Positions 8,256-16,950 of a stretch of DNA of 55,836 nt are shown piece after piece. A program made the position numbers and the translations under genes. The notes beneath the pieces were generated by a model, which worked only from the letters and a program-made list of their open reading frames with translations, was not told where the DNA came from and did not search any database. Numbering within the stretch: the first letter of the stretch is position 1; each line of letters opens with the position of its first letter. The stretch spans positions 1-55,836 of the forward strand of contig VYBO01000111.1 of NCBI GenBank assembly GCA_009844405.1. Direction: 5' to 3'. This DNA is from Acidimicrobiaceae bacterium (GTDB lineage Bacteria > Actinomycetota > Acidimicrobiia > Acidimicrobiales > Aldehydirespiratoraceae).

Positions 8256-10988
8256 ATGGCCAAGCTGACGAAGATCCTGCGAGGAACTGATCCAGTGTCG
8301 GAGACCGAGGCCAACCAGGTCTTCGAGTTGCTGGTTCCGGTTGTCGAGAGATCCCCCGGCGCCGACGACGCGCTCGACGCGGCTGCGGGCGTGATCGGCC
8401 GCTGTCCGCTCAGCAAGGATCGGCCACTCGCGCATGTTCTTGACTGGTGGTTCGTGGTCACAACGGGCAGAGCGTCAGCCAACGGAGGCGCGCACCGGCT
8501 TCCGGAGTCGATCGACGAGCGTGCCAGAGGTCCGATGGCCGCCGTGGCCCAACTCTCGGCCACCGTGCCTGCTGCGGAGTGGCTGGACAAGCAGCGCCAA
8601 CTGGACTTGAGGCTCAAAGGGATCGACAACGATCTGTCGCTCGACGCCTACGGCGCGGTGAAGGTACCTGGGGAACGGGATGCATGGAAGTGGTTCATCG
8701 ATCAATGGCGGCCCGCGACCGAAAGGCTGCGCAACGGATGCAGAGCCGAGATTATCGAGATCGACTGGAGACGGCTTGAAACGGAACTGCGCGCCGGCAG
8801 TGTGGAAGGAGGCAGCAAACGGTTCCGCGAGTTGCAGAAGCGCTGCCGCGAGGCGGACAACAGGCTGCGTGCCACGGTGCATCTGCAGCACGCTGTCGAG
8901 CCTTGGACGGGTCAACGCTCCCCCGATCTCATCGGCGAGGTTCCCAGCAGTGTCAGGTACGCTGTCGGACACCTCGTCGAGGCACTGCTGCGACCGATCC
9001 TCAGCGCCTCGGCCGCGGCGCCCGAAGTGAATGGCGCCAACCTTGCGGTCGGCCTTGAGGCACATGCCCGGGGAGGCGACGCACGGGGCCGCTACCGGCT
9101 GGCCCGCGTGGTCTCCGACTGGTGCGAGGAGACCGGCAAGGACATTCCCTCGCTCCAGGAGGAGATGCAACGGCACCGGGCACTGACGGCGGCTCTCGAG
9201 TTGCTCGGCACGAAGCCTGAGGTCACCGACGACGGCATAGACGAGGTCAGGCTCGCAGTGCTTGAGGACGATCTGGAGGCCGCCGAGGAAGCGCTGGCAA
9301 GGCTGCGTGAGCAGGTCGAGCGCGCCGAGCGCGCCGGGCAGGCGCGGGCCCAGTTCGAGGGGCTGCGTCGCAAGCTGAACGAATCAGTGCTCAGCGACGA
9401 CGACGCATGGAAAGAACGGCTGGATGACATACGCGCTCGGATGGAGACCGGCGACCCCCGGGAGCTCGCGGCCGAGATAGGCACGGCCCAAAGGAGCCTG
9501 GGCGAGGCGCTCGACAAGATGGTCGAGAACCAGCAGGAGAATCTCCGGGAGTTGACCGAGCCGCTCAGAATCCTGGGGGCTCCCGACGCCAGAGTGCGTG
9601 ACTTCGAACGCAGGATCGACGCGTTGGAACAGCGAGGCGGGCGGGGCGCCGGCGGACTCAAGCACGAGCTTGAGAACGCGCTGGCGGAACTCCGCTCCCA
9701 GCGTCGTGCAGACATTCAGGGCAGCCTCGCGGAGATCGACCGGATTCTCACCACCGAGCGGGAGGACTTCAGCGACGACGACCTGGGCCTCTTCCTGAAC
9801 CGCCGCTCCGAGATCGAGGCGCTGTCTCAAACTGAAGGCACCAGCGACCGCGATCTCGCCGAGTCGCTCGAGGTCGCCGAAGACCTGCAGCGCGAGGTCG
9901 AGGACCACCGGATCTACCGGTGGCGAGCCGACGAGGGCGAGGACGCGCTGCTGGAGCACATTCTGGAGTCGTGCCGGGGCGCGCTGGACTTCGATCCCCT
10001 GGACGTGAAGCGACTCTATGTGTCACTCAAGACCAGGCCGTTCGCGATCCTGGCCGGGCTCACGGGCTCGGGCAAGAGTTCACTGACGCGCACGTTCGCG
10101 GCTGCCCTCGGCGCGACTACCGCCAACCGGCGATTCCGGCGCGTGGCGGTGCGCCCCGACTGGATCGACCAGAGCGAGGTTCTCGGGTACGTGAGTCCGG
10201 TCTCCGACCAATTCGTTCCCGGCTGGCTGTCGGAGACGGTGCGCGACTGCGAGCACGCTCCTGACCGGCTGCATTTCGTTCTGCTCGACGAGATGAACCT
10301 CGCCCCTGTCGAGCAGTACCTCGCCGAGTGGTTGTCGGCGCTCGAGGAGGCGCGCTCGGGCAGCGAGGACGTGCGCCTGCGCCTCTACTCGCCGGACCTT
10401 GCGCCGAAGAATCGAGACGACTGGCCGCCGCAGATGGTTCTGCCCGACAATCTTGTGATCGTCGGGACGGTCAACGTGGACGAGACCACTCGGCCGCTCT
10501 CCGAGCGAGTCCTCGACCGCGCCAACGTGCTGCTCCTCAATGTCGAGATCTCCAACAGCCACCACGAGTCCAATGGCTCGCCGCCGCCGCCCTGGCATGT
10601 CGGCATGACGGAGTGGACAAGCGTATGCGCCACCGAGCCGAGCGACAAACACCACGATTTCCTGGTCGAAGTCGCCCACATTCTGCGCGAGTCCAACATC
10701 GGGGTCGGCCTGCGCGCCCATCTGGAACTGGAGCGCTTCGTCGCCAACGCCGAGCAGATACTCGATCCCGAGACGGCGCTCGACTGGGGGATCGTGCAGC
10801 GCATCATCCCCAAGATCCGGGGCTTCAAGGGTCACCTGGTCGGCACGCTCGGCGAGTTGCTGGAGGAATTCGAGGCTGTCGGGGCTGAGCAGTCGGCGTC
10901 CGTCATCCGCCGCTGGCTCGATGAGCGGGTGTCCGACGACGAGTTCATGGACGGTACCGACCCGCGGCTCGCGCTGGCACGCATCTGA
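8256..10988 (+). CDS. McrB-like AAA+ NTPase with long coiled coil
   Basis: A 910-residue protein with three parts: an uncharacterised alpha-helical N-terminus (residues 1-320), a long coiled coil (about 330-560, rich in EELARLREQVERAE-type heptads) and a C-terminal AAA+ module. The AAA+ part has Walker A GLTGSGKSSL (about 600-610), Walker B FVLLDEMNLAPVEQYL (about 673-688) and the McrB-family signature VGTVNVDET (about 735). The LDEMN and VNVDE motifs tie it to the McrB family, whose members hydrolyse GTP to drive a partner nuclease. The next gene, 2 bases downstream, is that partner. Coiled-coil McrB proteins paired with DUF2357 nucleases are known in predicted antiviral loci; the function here is inferred. 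Expected in the cytoplasm. Confidence 0.88.
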   Translation: MAKLTKILRGTDPVSETEANQVFELLVPVVERSPGADDALDAAAGVIGRCPLSKDRPLAHVLDWWFVVTTGRASANGGAHRLPESIDERARGPMAAVAQLSATVPAAEWLDKQRQLDLRLKGIDNDLSLDAYGAVKVPGERDAWKWFIDQWRPATERLRNGCRAEIIEIDWRRLETELRAGSVEGGSKRFRELQKRCREADNRLRATVHLQHAVEPWTGQRSPDLIGEVPSSVRYAVGHLVEALLRPILSASAAAPEVNGANLAVGLEAHARGGDARGRYRLARVVSDWCEETGKDIPSLQEEMQRHRALTAALELLGTKPEVTDDGIDEVRLAVLEDDLEAAEEALARLREQVERAERAGQARAQFEGLRRKLNESVLSDDDAWKERLDDIRARMETGDPRELAAEIGTAQRSLGEALDKMVENQQENLRELTEPLRILGAPDARVRDFERRIDALEQRGGRGAGGLKHELENALAELRSQRRADIQGSLAEIDRILTTEREDFSDDDLGLFLNRRSEIEALSQTEGTSDRDLAESLEVAEDLQREVEDHRIYRWRADEGEDALLEHILESCRGALDFDPLDVKRLYVSLKTRPFAILAGLTGSGKSSLTRTFAAALGATTANRRFRRVAVRPDWIDQSEVLGYVSPVSDQFVPGWLSETVRDCEHAPDRLHFVLLDEMNLAPVEQYLAEWLSALEEARSGSEDVRLRLYSPDLAPKNRDDWPPQMVLPDNLVIVGTVNVDETTRPLSERVLDRANVLLLNVEISNSHHESNGSPPPPWHVGMTEWTSVCATEPSDKHHDFLVEVAHILRESNIGVGLRAHLELERFVANAEQILDPETALDWGIVQRIIPKIRGFKGHLVGTLGELLEEFEAVGAEQSASVIRRWLDERVSDDEFMDGTDPRLALARI

Positions 10989-10990
10989 CG

Positions 10991-12382
10991 ATGGCGAGCG
11001 TCGAGGTCTGGGTTGGGCGGGCCTGGCAGCAGCTGTCGTACGGCAGCGACCCGCCGAGGGCGCCGGAGTCCGGCACGCTTCGGCTGCGAGGCTTCGACGG
11101 GGGCGAGACGGTCATGCTCGGCCCACTGCCGTTCCGTGCCGGGGCCGACGGCTGCTTGAGCCTGCGGCTGAGCGCCGAGGACGGCGTACGCGGGCATCTC
11201 GGACTGATCGAGGTGAGGCGGGAATCCGGGACTGCCGTAGGAGAGGTCGAGGTCGAACCGGACAAACTCTCGACAGCGGCCTATGAGCTGCTGCGTGCCG
11301 ATCTGGAGCGGAGCTGGGTGGGACTGCTGTTCGATCCCGACGGCATCGGCAAACTCTGCGGAGTGCTGCCGTCTCCGGATGATCTGTGGCGAGTGCTTGA
11401 GAAGCCGCTGCGCGACATCGCGGCCGAGCCGCGATCGGTGATAGCCAGCCGCGAGGGGGCGCGAAGACTGGAGTCGGTGCGCCGGCCCTGCGAGTTGACC
11501 GCCGGCGTCGTTCGGGCTTCCAGGCTGGACCGGCCGGGCCGCAGCCGCGTCCTGTCCCGGGACGTCGACACGCCCGAGAATGCTCTTGTGGCCGAGACTC
11601 TGCGGCGCCTGGCCTTCTACGCGCGGCGCAGCGCGGACGGCTTCGAGGTTGCCGCCCTCGCTGGACGACTGCTGCGATCCGAGCCGTTCGCGTCGTGCGC
11701 CGCGTCTCGCCGGGGCATGGAGGCCTCCCGGATGCGGACGCTGCACGACCCGCGGTACCGGCGGGTCGACCATGTTCGGCGAATCCTGGACCGGCCCGAG
11801 GCTCACGCGACGGAGGGTCCCGGTGAGGCTCGGCTCGGCGTCAAGGCCATCGTCAGGCTCTATGAGTACTGGGTCTTTCTGCAAGTGCTCACGGCCTGCG
11901 CGCGCCGCTACGGCCCTCCGTTCGATCCGGGCTTCTCAATCCTCGGCCGCCGGAGCCGCTCGGGCACCGTCCGCCTCGGGATACCCCCTGGTGCCACAGT
12001 GAGCTTCCCCGGCGATGTGTTGGCGGCCTTCGAGCCTCGAATCGAGGCAAGCGGGCGGGGATGGCAGAGCCTCGAGAACGTCCCCCACCCGGACAAGAGC
12101 CTGGCTCAGAACCTGATCACTCCCGACGTGGTGGTGCTGAGCAGGGCCTCCGATCCGGCCGCGGTCGTCTTCGACGCCAAGTATGTGGGGCGGCACTGGG
12201 TCGACTACGAGGCGGCAAGGATCCACGCCCGCTACTCGCGAATCCGGCTCGACGGCAGGCCCGTCGTGCGAAGCGTGCTCGCCGCGCATCCCCATCCGGG
12301 CAAGGATGCGGTCTGGGCCGGCTACGGCTCAGTCCCGATGATTCCCGGCGAACCGGTCGAACTGAGCCATCTGCTTCCCTGA
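10991..12382 (+). CDS. DUF2357 / McrC-like PD-(D/E)XK nuclease
   Basis: A 463-residue protein that fits the DUF2357-McrC family: a beta-rich N-terminal domain (residues 1-90), a helical middle with LYEYWVFLQVL (about 290-300) and a C-terminal PD-(D/E)XK nuclease core. The likely metal-binding motif is TPDVVVL (about 376-382), then VVFDAKYVG (about 392-400), giving D...DxK. The DxK lysine is present, so the nuclease looks active. It starts 2 bases after the McrB-like stop and must be cotranscribed. Together they resemble a type IV restriction pair in which the AAA+ ring loads and activates the nuclease on foreign or modified nucleic acid. It is convergent with the methylase, with 14 bases between the stops. 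Confidence 0.85.
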   Translation: MASVEVWVGRAWQQLSYGSDPPRAPESGTLRLRGFDGGETVMLGPLPFRAGADGCLSLRLSAEDGVRGHLGLIEVRRESGTAVGEVEVEPDKLSTAAYELLRADLERSWVGLLFDPDGIGKLCGVLPSPDDLWRVLEKPLRDIAAEPRSVIASREGARRLESVRRPCELTAGVVRASRLDRPGRSRVLSRDVDTPENALVAETLRRLAFYARRSADGFEVAALAGRLLRSEPFASCAASRRGMEASRMRTLHDPRYRRVDHVRRILDRPEAHATEGPGEARLGVKAIVRLYEYWVFLQVLTACARRYGPPFDPGFSILGRRSRSGTVRLGIPPGATVSFPGDVLAAFEPRIEASGRGWQSLENVPHPDKSLAQNLITPDVVVLSRASDPAAVVFDAKYVGRHWVDYEAARIHARYSRIRLDGRPVVRSVLAAHPHPGKDAVWAGYGSVPMIPGEPVELSHLLP

Positions 12383-12396
12383 CCAGCGGGACCCGG

Positions 12397-15300
12397 CTAG
12401 GAGCCGCCGCCGGGTCGGGTCGGCTTTCCCCCGTGCACGGTCGGCTCGCGGCACCACTGCTGGCGGAGGGTCTCCAGCGGCCCGAGAATCGACTCTGGCA
12501 GTCCGAGCAGGTCGCGCAGCACGGCCCGGTCGAGGTCTTGGCGTGCCTCGTCTCGGTAGGCCTCGTTGGCGGGCAGGAAAGCCCGCAGCCGGAACCTCGC
12601 GAAGATCTCCGAAGCCTCTGAGAGCATGTCGCCGCTCAGCGCGCGGCAGTCCAGCACCGGGATCTCGACGATCCGTCCGACGGAGAGAATCGACCGGCCC
12701 TGCTGCTGGCGCGACCCGACCCACCAGCGACCGACCAAGCCGAGAGTGGTGTTCAGCCACAGCACGATGGGAACCTGCCAGGCGCCCGCCTCGGCGAGGA
12801 AGCTCGGCCAAGCCCTCCCGCCGATGCAGTCGACGGGAGTCATGCAAGCACCGAGGCGCTGGCTGTTCAGTCGGAACTCGAGGTTGACGTGCGTGCGAGA
12901 CGCGGTGAGCTCCCATACCCGGCGCGCCTGCTCGTCCTCCTGGCCGGGACGCACCTCGCCGTAGGAGTCTGGAGCGACCATCAGATGGCTCTCCCTGCCC
13001 GAGCGCGCATTGTGGGCCCACAGGACGGGAAAGGAGGACGCCCGCCAACTCTCTCCCGCCGGTTCGAGGTCGCGGATCCAGAATGGGGCCGCGTACGCGC
13101 CCGTGCCGCGCTCGATCGGACCGGCGGACTTCGGCTTCACCCCGATGGCGGCGTTGCCCGCGCCGGCGGCGCCGAGGTCGCCCAGCCTGGCGACCGGCAC
13201 CTTCAACGACCGGTGCCGCGGCAGATCCAGCCTGCCGTCCAGCAGCGCCAGAGCGGTCGCCGCCAACTGCAATTCGCTGAGTTGGCCGAACCCGCCGTCC
13301 TCGGGACGGCCAATGCCGATCACGCCGAGGCGCTCTCCGCCGACCCGCAGCTCTCCTTGGGGCCTCTCGCCGCCGATATGGCCGAGAACCGCGGAGGCCA
13401 CCTCTATCGAGTGCGCGACAGTGGCCGGCCGGTCGGCAAGCCCGACCCAGCGCACACTCGCGCCCTCCCCGCGACTTGTCTGCGAGTCGTGCTCCGGCGC
13501 CTGTGACCGGCGACGGTTCGCCACCACCAGCACCTCGGCGATCGCGGTGTCGTCGGAGAAGGCTCGGTCCGTCGATCCGTGCGCGGCGATCGAGACCACT
13601 ACGACGTCCTCGTAGTGCTCCTCCAGCAACCGTCGCGCCCGGGACCAAGCGCTCGACACGACGAAAGTGGCCGGCAGCACGAGTGCGACGACGCCGCCGG
13701 GCTTCACTTTCGCATGAGCCAAGTCGACGAAGTTGGAGGCCAGGCCGGCGTGCCCGCGGCCGGCGGCCCTGCGACTCCGCCGGTAGGTCGGCGAACCGAT
13801 GCCGGCGAGCCGGGCGCTCATGGCCTCCTGCTCGGCGTCGGTCGTGCCGAAGCCCGCGAACGCGGGCCGCGGAACGCCCACGCGTTCGCCCTCCTGGCCG
13901 ACCGTGCGGGCGAAGGGCGGGTTCATGATCACCAGGTCGGCAGAGCCGTGGTCGAGCACGAACATGTGCTCGTCGGACGAGGCTGCCGCGGCATCCAGTC
14001 CAGAGACCGCGCTGCGGCCGGTGCCGAACAGCGAGGCGGCCTCGACGTCTTCGATGAGTTCCAGCGAGCCGATCGCCGCGACCGCGGCGCCCTCGCCGGC
14101 GACGTCTGCGACCTGGGAACGGCCGTAGGGCATCAGATGAACGTTGGTGTCGCCGAAGGGTACAGCCGGGTGGACCGCCGAGAGCATCGAGGCGGTCACA
14201 TGAACCGCCGCCGGCATGATGTCGGCGCCGACGAGCACCCGGCCCATGAAGGCCGGGTGCAGCCCGGCGTCGTCCAGTCCGGCTCGGCGCGCCCGGGCCG
14301 CTATCCGTCCGTACGCTGCGGACAGCAATGCGCCGGTGCCGCACGCGAGGTCGGCCACCTTGAGCTCCTCGAGCGCAGCCGCGTCCGAGAAGTCGACCCC
14401 GAGGCGGGCCACCGCCAACTCGGCCAGCAGGTGTGCCGACGGCGGTCGCGTGTAGAAGGTGGCGAGGAACTTGCGGTCCGCGATCAGGCGTCCGAAGAGC
14501 TGCCCGGTCATCTCCTGGATGGTGGTGACGCCGATGCCGACGAGCCGTTCCGCGACAACTGCGAGACGGCCCACAACGCTCGCGAACACGTCGGCGGGGA
14601 CTGGTGCGAGCACGCGGCGGGCAATCTCGAATATCGGCCAGTAGTTGATTTCGAGGATGGCACGCCACTCCCCGAGCAGCGCGCCCGGCAGCAGGTCGGC
14701 GCCGGAGCGCAACTCCTCGAAGGGCTCTATTCCGGGATGAGTGGACGAGATTGCGCAGTGAAATGTCAGCGCGTTGGCCACGATCGCCATCGCCATGCGG
14801 GACGTCTGCTCCCCGTCGGCCTGATGGAGGGCTTCGCCCATGGCGTCGAGCACTGCCTGACGCTCTGGGGCCAAGCGCTCCCGCAGCACTGCCGCGGCAC
14901 TGGCGACGCCGTCCTCGAGGATCCCGATCGCCTGGGCGAGCCGACGCTCCGAAACGGAGATCGACTCGATGAGTCCTGCCAGCGCGTCCACACCGCCGCC
15001 GATCCATCCGGTGCTCGGGAACCTCGTCCATCTGTCCGATCCGGTGGCAGCTAACACGCAGTACTCGAGGTCGGCTTGCTCCAGCGCCGCTGAGAGACCG
15101 GCTTGACGAACCTGGCTGAGGTGGGCCGGAAGGCGCACCGCGACTACTTGCTCCACGGGCTCCAGAGTCTCTGCCAGCGTCGCTCCGAGGCGGCTCAGGG
15201 CATCCGTCTCCACGCCCGAGGCGGGTTCGTACTCGGTCTCGACTATCACGGACAGCCTTCCGGGCATGCGAACGACGATGTCGGGCGCCCTGGCTGCGTC

Positions 15301-15417
15301 GTCGGCGATCACACGAGTCGATTCTGCCTCCACCGCCCAACGCGGGTGGCGGGCATCGAGCGCGACAGCCAACCGGTCGTTGACGGTGGCTTCCCGCGTG
15401 CGTGCTCTCCGGGCCAT
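12397..15417 (-). CDS. N6-adenine DNA methyltransferase, class I, large
   Basis: A 1006-residue DNA methylase. The N-terminal about 130 residues look like a degenerate nuclease or sensor domain (VIVETEYEP); a helical region follows (NYWPIFEIARRVL), then FYTRPPSAHLLAELA, the SAM motif I VADLACGTGALLSAAY (about residue 354) and the catalytic motif IV DLVIMNPPFART (about 497). The large C-terminal half would carry target recognition. The start at ATG 15417 has an AGGAGA ribosome site; the frame stays open farther upstream without signal. It converges on the McrBC-like pair, so it could protect host DNA or be part of a composite restriction system. A shorter, truncated paralogue lies at 27.9-29.3 kb. 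No BREX genes (pglZ, brxC) are near. Confidence 0.9.
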   Translation of the reverse strand: MARRARTREATVNDRLAVALDARHPRWAVEAESTRVIADDAARAPDIVVRMPGRLSVIVETEYEPASGVETDALSRLGATLAETLEPVEQVVAVRLPAHLSQVRQAGLSAALEQADLEYCVLAATGSDRWTRFPSTGWIGGGVDALAGLIESISVSERRLAQAIGILEDGVASAAAVLRERLAPERQAVLDAMGEALHQADGEQTSRMAMAIVANALTFHCAISSTHPGIEPFEELRSGADLLPGALLGEWRAILEINYWPIFEIARRVLAPVPADVFASVVGRLAVVAERLVGIGVTTIQEMTGQLFGRLIADRKFLATFYTRPPSAHLLAELAVARLGVDFSDAAALEELKVADLACGTGALLSAAYGRIAARARRAGLDDAGLHPAFMGRVLVGADIMPAAVHVTASMLSAVHPAVPFGDTNVHLMPYGRSQVADVAGEGAAVAAIGSLELIEDVEAASLFGTGRSAVSGLDAAAASSDEHMFVLDHGSADLVIMNPPFARTVGQEGERVGVPRPAFAGFGTTDAEQEAMSARLAGIGSPTYRRSRRAAGRGHAGLASNFVDLAHAKVKPGGVVALVLPATFVVSSAWSRARRLLEEHYEDVVVVSIAAHGSTDRAFSDDTAIAEVLVVANRRRSQAPEHDSQTSRGEGASVRWVGLADRPATVAHSIEVASAVLGHIGGERPQGELRVGGERLGVIGIGRPEDGGFGQLSELQLAATALALLDGRLDLPRHRSLKVPVARLGDLGAAGAGNAAIGVKPKSAGPIERGTGAYAAPFWIRDLEPAGESWRASSFPVLWAHNARSGRESHLMVAPDSYGEVRPGQEDEQARRVWELTASRTHVNLEFRLNSQRLGACMTPVDCIGGRAWPSFLAEAGAWQVPIVLWLNTTLGLVGRWWVGSRQQQGRSILSVGRIVEIPVLDCRALSGDMLSEASEIFARFRLRAFLPANEAYRDEARQDLDRAVLRDLLGLPESILGPLETLRQQWCREPTVHGGKPTRPGGGS

Positions 15418-15594
15418 GCCGCTCTCCTGCGTCCTCGGGCCTGTGTCGGTGGGGTGCCCGGATTGGACGGCCCCGCCAGCGTCAACGAACCTACCGCACC
15501 CGTGTGACACGTCGGTGTATCCTGGACAATCACGCGCCGAGCGCTGCTGTCGCTCTCCGCATCGGGGTGGACGGGTCAGGCGGCCGGTGGTCAC

Positions 15595-16080
15595 TCATGG
15601 GCGGGTGAGGCGGCCGGTGGTGAGGAAGGCTCGGCGGCGCTCGGCATCTGACAGGCCGAAGCGGCGGGCGGTCCAGGCCAGGGCGGCGATCCCGGCGAGC
15701 TCGAACGCGACCAGGACGGCGAGCGGGCGGTCGAACTCGGGGGGAACTCCATGCCCCACCCCCCCGCTGCCTCCGACCGGCCACCAGAAGAGGGCCGTGC
15801 GCGACCAGGATCCGCTGGCCACCAGGAACACCAGGGTCCCGATGGGCAGGCCAATCCAGCGGCGGCGCCGCAGCCGGCGGCCCCGGCCGGCGGTGAGGGC
15901 CATCACGGCCACGAGAAGCACCACGCTGCCGGCCAGAGTGTGCAGCACCCACGGTGACCCGCTGCCGTTCTCAGCCAGGGGCAGCACCGCGCCCAGCGCC
16001 ACGACCCGGTAGTCGACGCCGCTGCTGCCGAAGACCAGCGCCACAGACGCCACCGCGCAGGCCGCGAACCAGAGAAACAT
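15595..16080 (-). CDS. Small integral membrane protein
   Basis: A 161-residue protein with four predicted membrane segments: MFLWFAACAVASVALVF at the N-terminus, LAGSVVLLVAVMAL, IGLPIGTLVFLVAS, and LAVLVAFELAGIAALAW near the C-terminus. An Arg-rich cytoplasmic loop (RGRRLRRRRW) separates the second and third. No enzymatic motif is recognised. It lies 48 bases downstream of the zinc-ribbon gene on the same strand. The 177-base gap to the methylase start at 15417 holds the methylase promoter region but no clear motif. Confidence 0.65.
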   Translation of the reverse strand: MFLWFAACAVASVALVFGSSGVDYRVVALGAVLPLAENGSGSPWVLHTLAGSVVLLVAVMALTAGRGRRLRRRRWIGLPIGTLVFLVASGSWSRTALFWWPVGGSGGVGHGVPPEFDRPLAVLVAFELAGIAALAWTARRFGLSDAERRRAFLTTGRLTRP

Positions 16081-16128
16081 GCCCGTCAGGACCGGTGCCG
16101 GCCGCTCCGGCAGGACCAGCCGCTCACC

Positions 16129-16899
16129 TCAGCGCAGGACCAGCCGGCCGCACTCGGCGCAGTCCAGCACTTCCCCTTCGGTGCGGCGCTTGATGCGGGC
16201 CACCTCTACCGCGGGCATCTGCTGGGGACATCCGCAACCCGAGGACGGATCGAAGGACACGGCCGTGCTCGGCCCGAAGGTCTGGCGCAGCCGCTCGTAG
16301 GCGGCCACCGCCGATCCCTCGGCGCGAGCCGCAGCCTCGGTCCTGGTGCCCGAGAGCGCAGCGAGTTGCTCGTCTATCGACGCTTCCGTCGCGGCCAACT
16401 CAGCCTCCAGCACCGTCACTCGCTCGTCGCCGGCGGCACGCTGCTCCTCCAGAGTCTCGGCCTCGCTACTCAACTCCTCGGCTTCAACCAGAGCCTCGAT
16501 GGCCCGTTCCTCCAGGACGCCCTGGCGCGAACGCAGCCCTGCGATCTCGTCTTGAAGGGCCTGAAGGTCTCTGATGGCGGTGATCTCGCGGGAGTAGAGA
16601 CGGTTGTCGTCCTTGTCGGCCCTGGCCTGGATGATCGCCGCCTCGTCCTCCAGTCGCTTCTGGCGGGTCAGCACCTCGATCCGTTGCAGGCCCACGGTGT
16701 CGATCTGGCGCTGCAACTCGCGCTGCTCGGATTGGGCCGCGGCCAGGTCCCGGCGCAGAGGGAGGGTCGCCCGCCTGTGCTGGAGTTGCTCCGTCTCGGT
16801 GTCGATCTCCTGGATCTCCAGCAGCGGGTGGACGCTCTCCGTGGACTCGCCGTTGTCGTCGTCAGGAGTCCCGTCATCTAGCGGAGAGGCTTCAGGCAC
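16129..16899 (-). CDS. Coiled-coil C4 zinc-ribbon protein (DUF164 type)
   Basis: A 256-residue protein with an acidic N-terminus, a long antiparallel coiled coil (about residues 25-195, e.g. EEQRAAGDERVTVLEAELAA) and a C-terminal zinc ribbon whose cysteines sit in GCGCPQQMP and EVLDCAECGRLVL. This layout is that of the C4-type zinc-ribbon family (DUF164; HP0958/CT398-like), whose members act as nucleic-acid or secretion-linked chaperones. The precise role in actinobacteria is not established. The start is GTG at 16899. All ribbon cysteines are present, so zinc binding is likely. Confidence 0.85.
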   Translation of the reverse strand: MPEASPLDDGTPDDDNGESTESVHPLLEIQEIDTETEQLQHRRATLPLRRDLAAAQSEQRELQRQIDTVGLQRIEVLTRQKRLEDEAAIIQARADKDDNRLYSREITAIRDLQALQDEIAGLRSRQGVLEERAIEALVEAEELSSEAETLEEQRAAGDERVTVLEAELAATEASIDEQLAALSGTRTEAAARAEGSAVAAYERLRQTFGPSTAVSFDPSSGCGCPQQMPAVEVARIKRRTEGEVLDCAECGRLVLR

Positions 16900-16950
16900 G
16901 GCGAGACACTAACGGCTCAGAGTTCCCGCAACTAGATCAGACATCCCTCC

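Noticed and set aside
12397..15417. BREX PglX methylase
   Set aside because: No pglZ, brxC or brxA/B homologues are near; the partners are McrBC-like.
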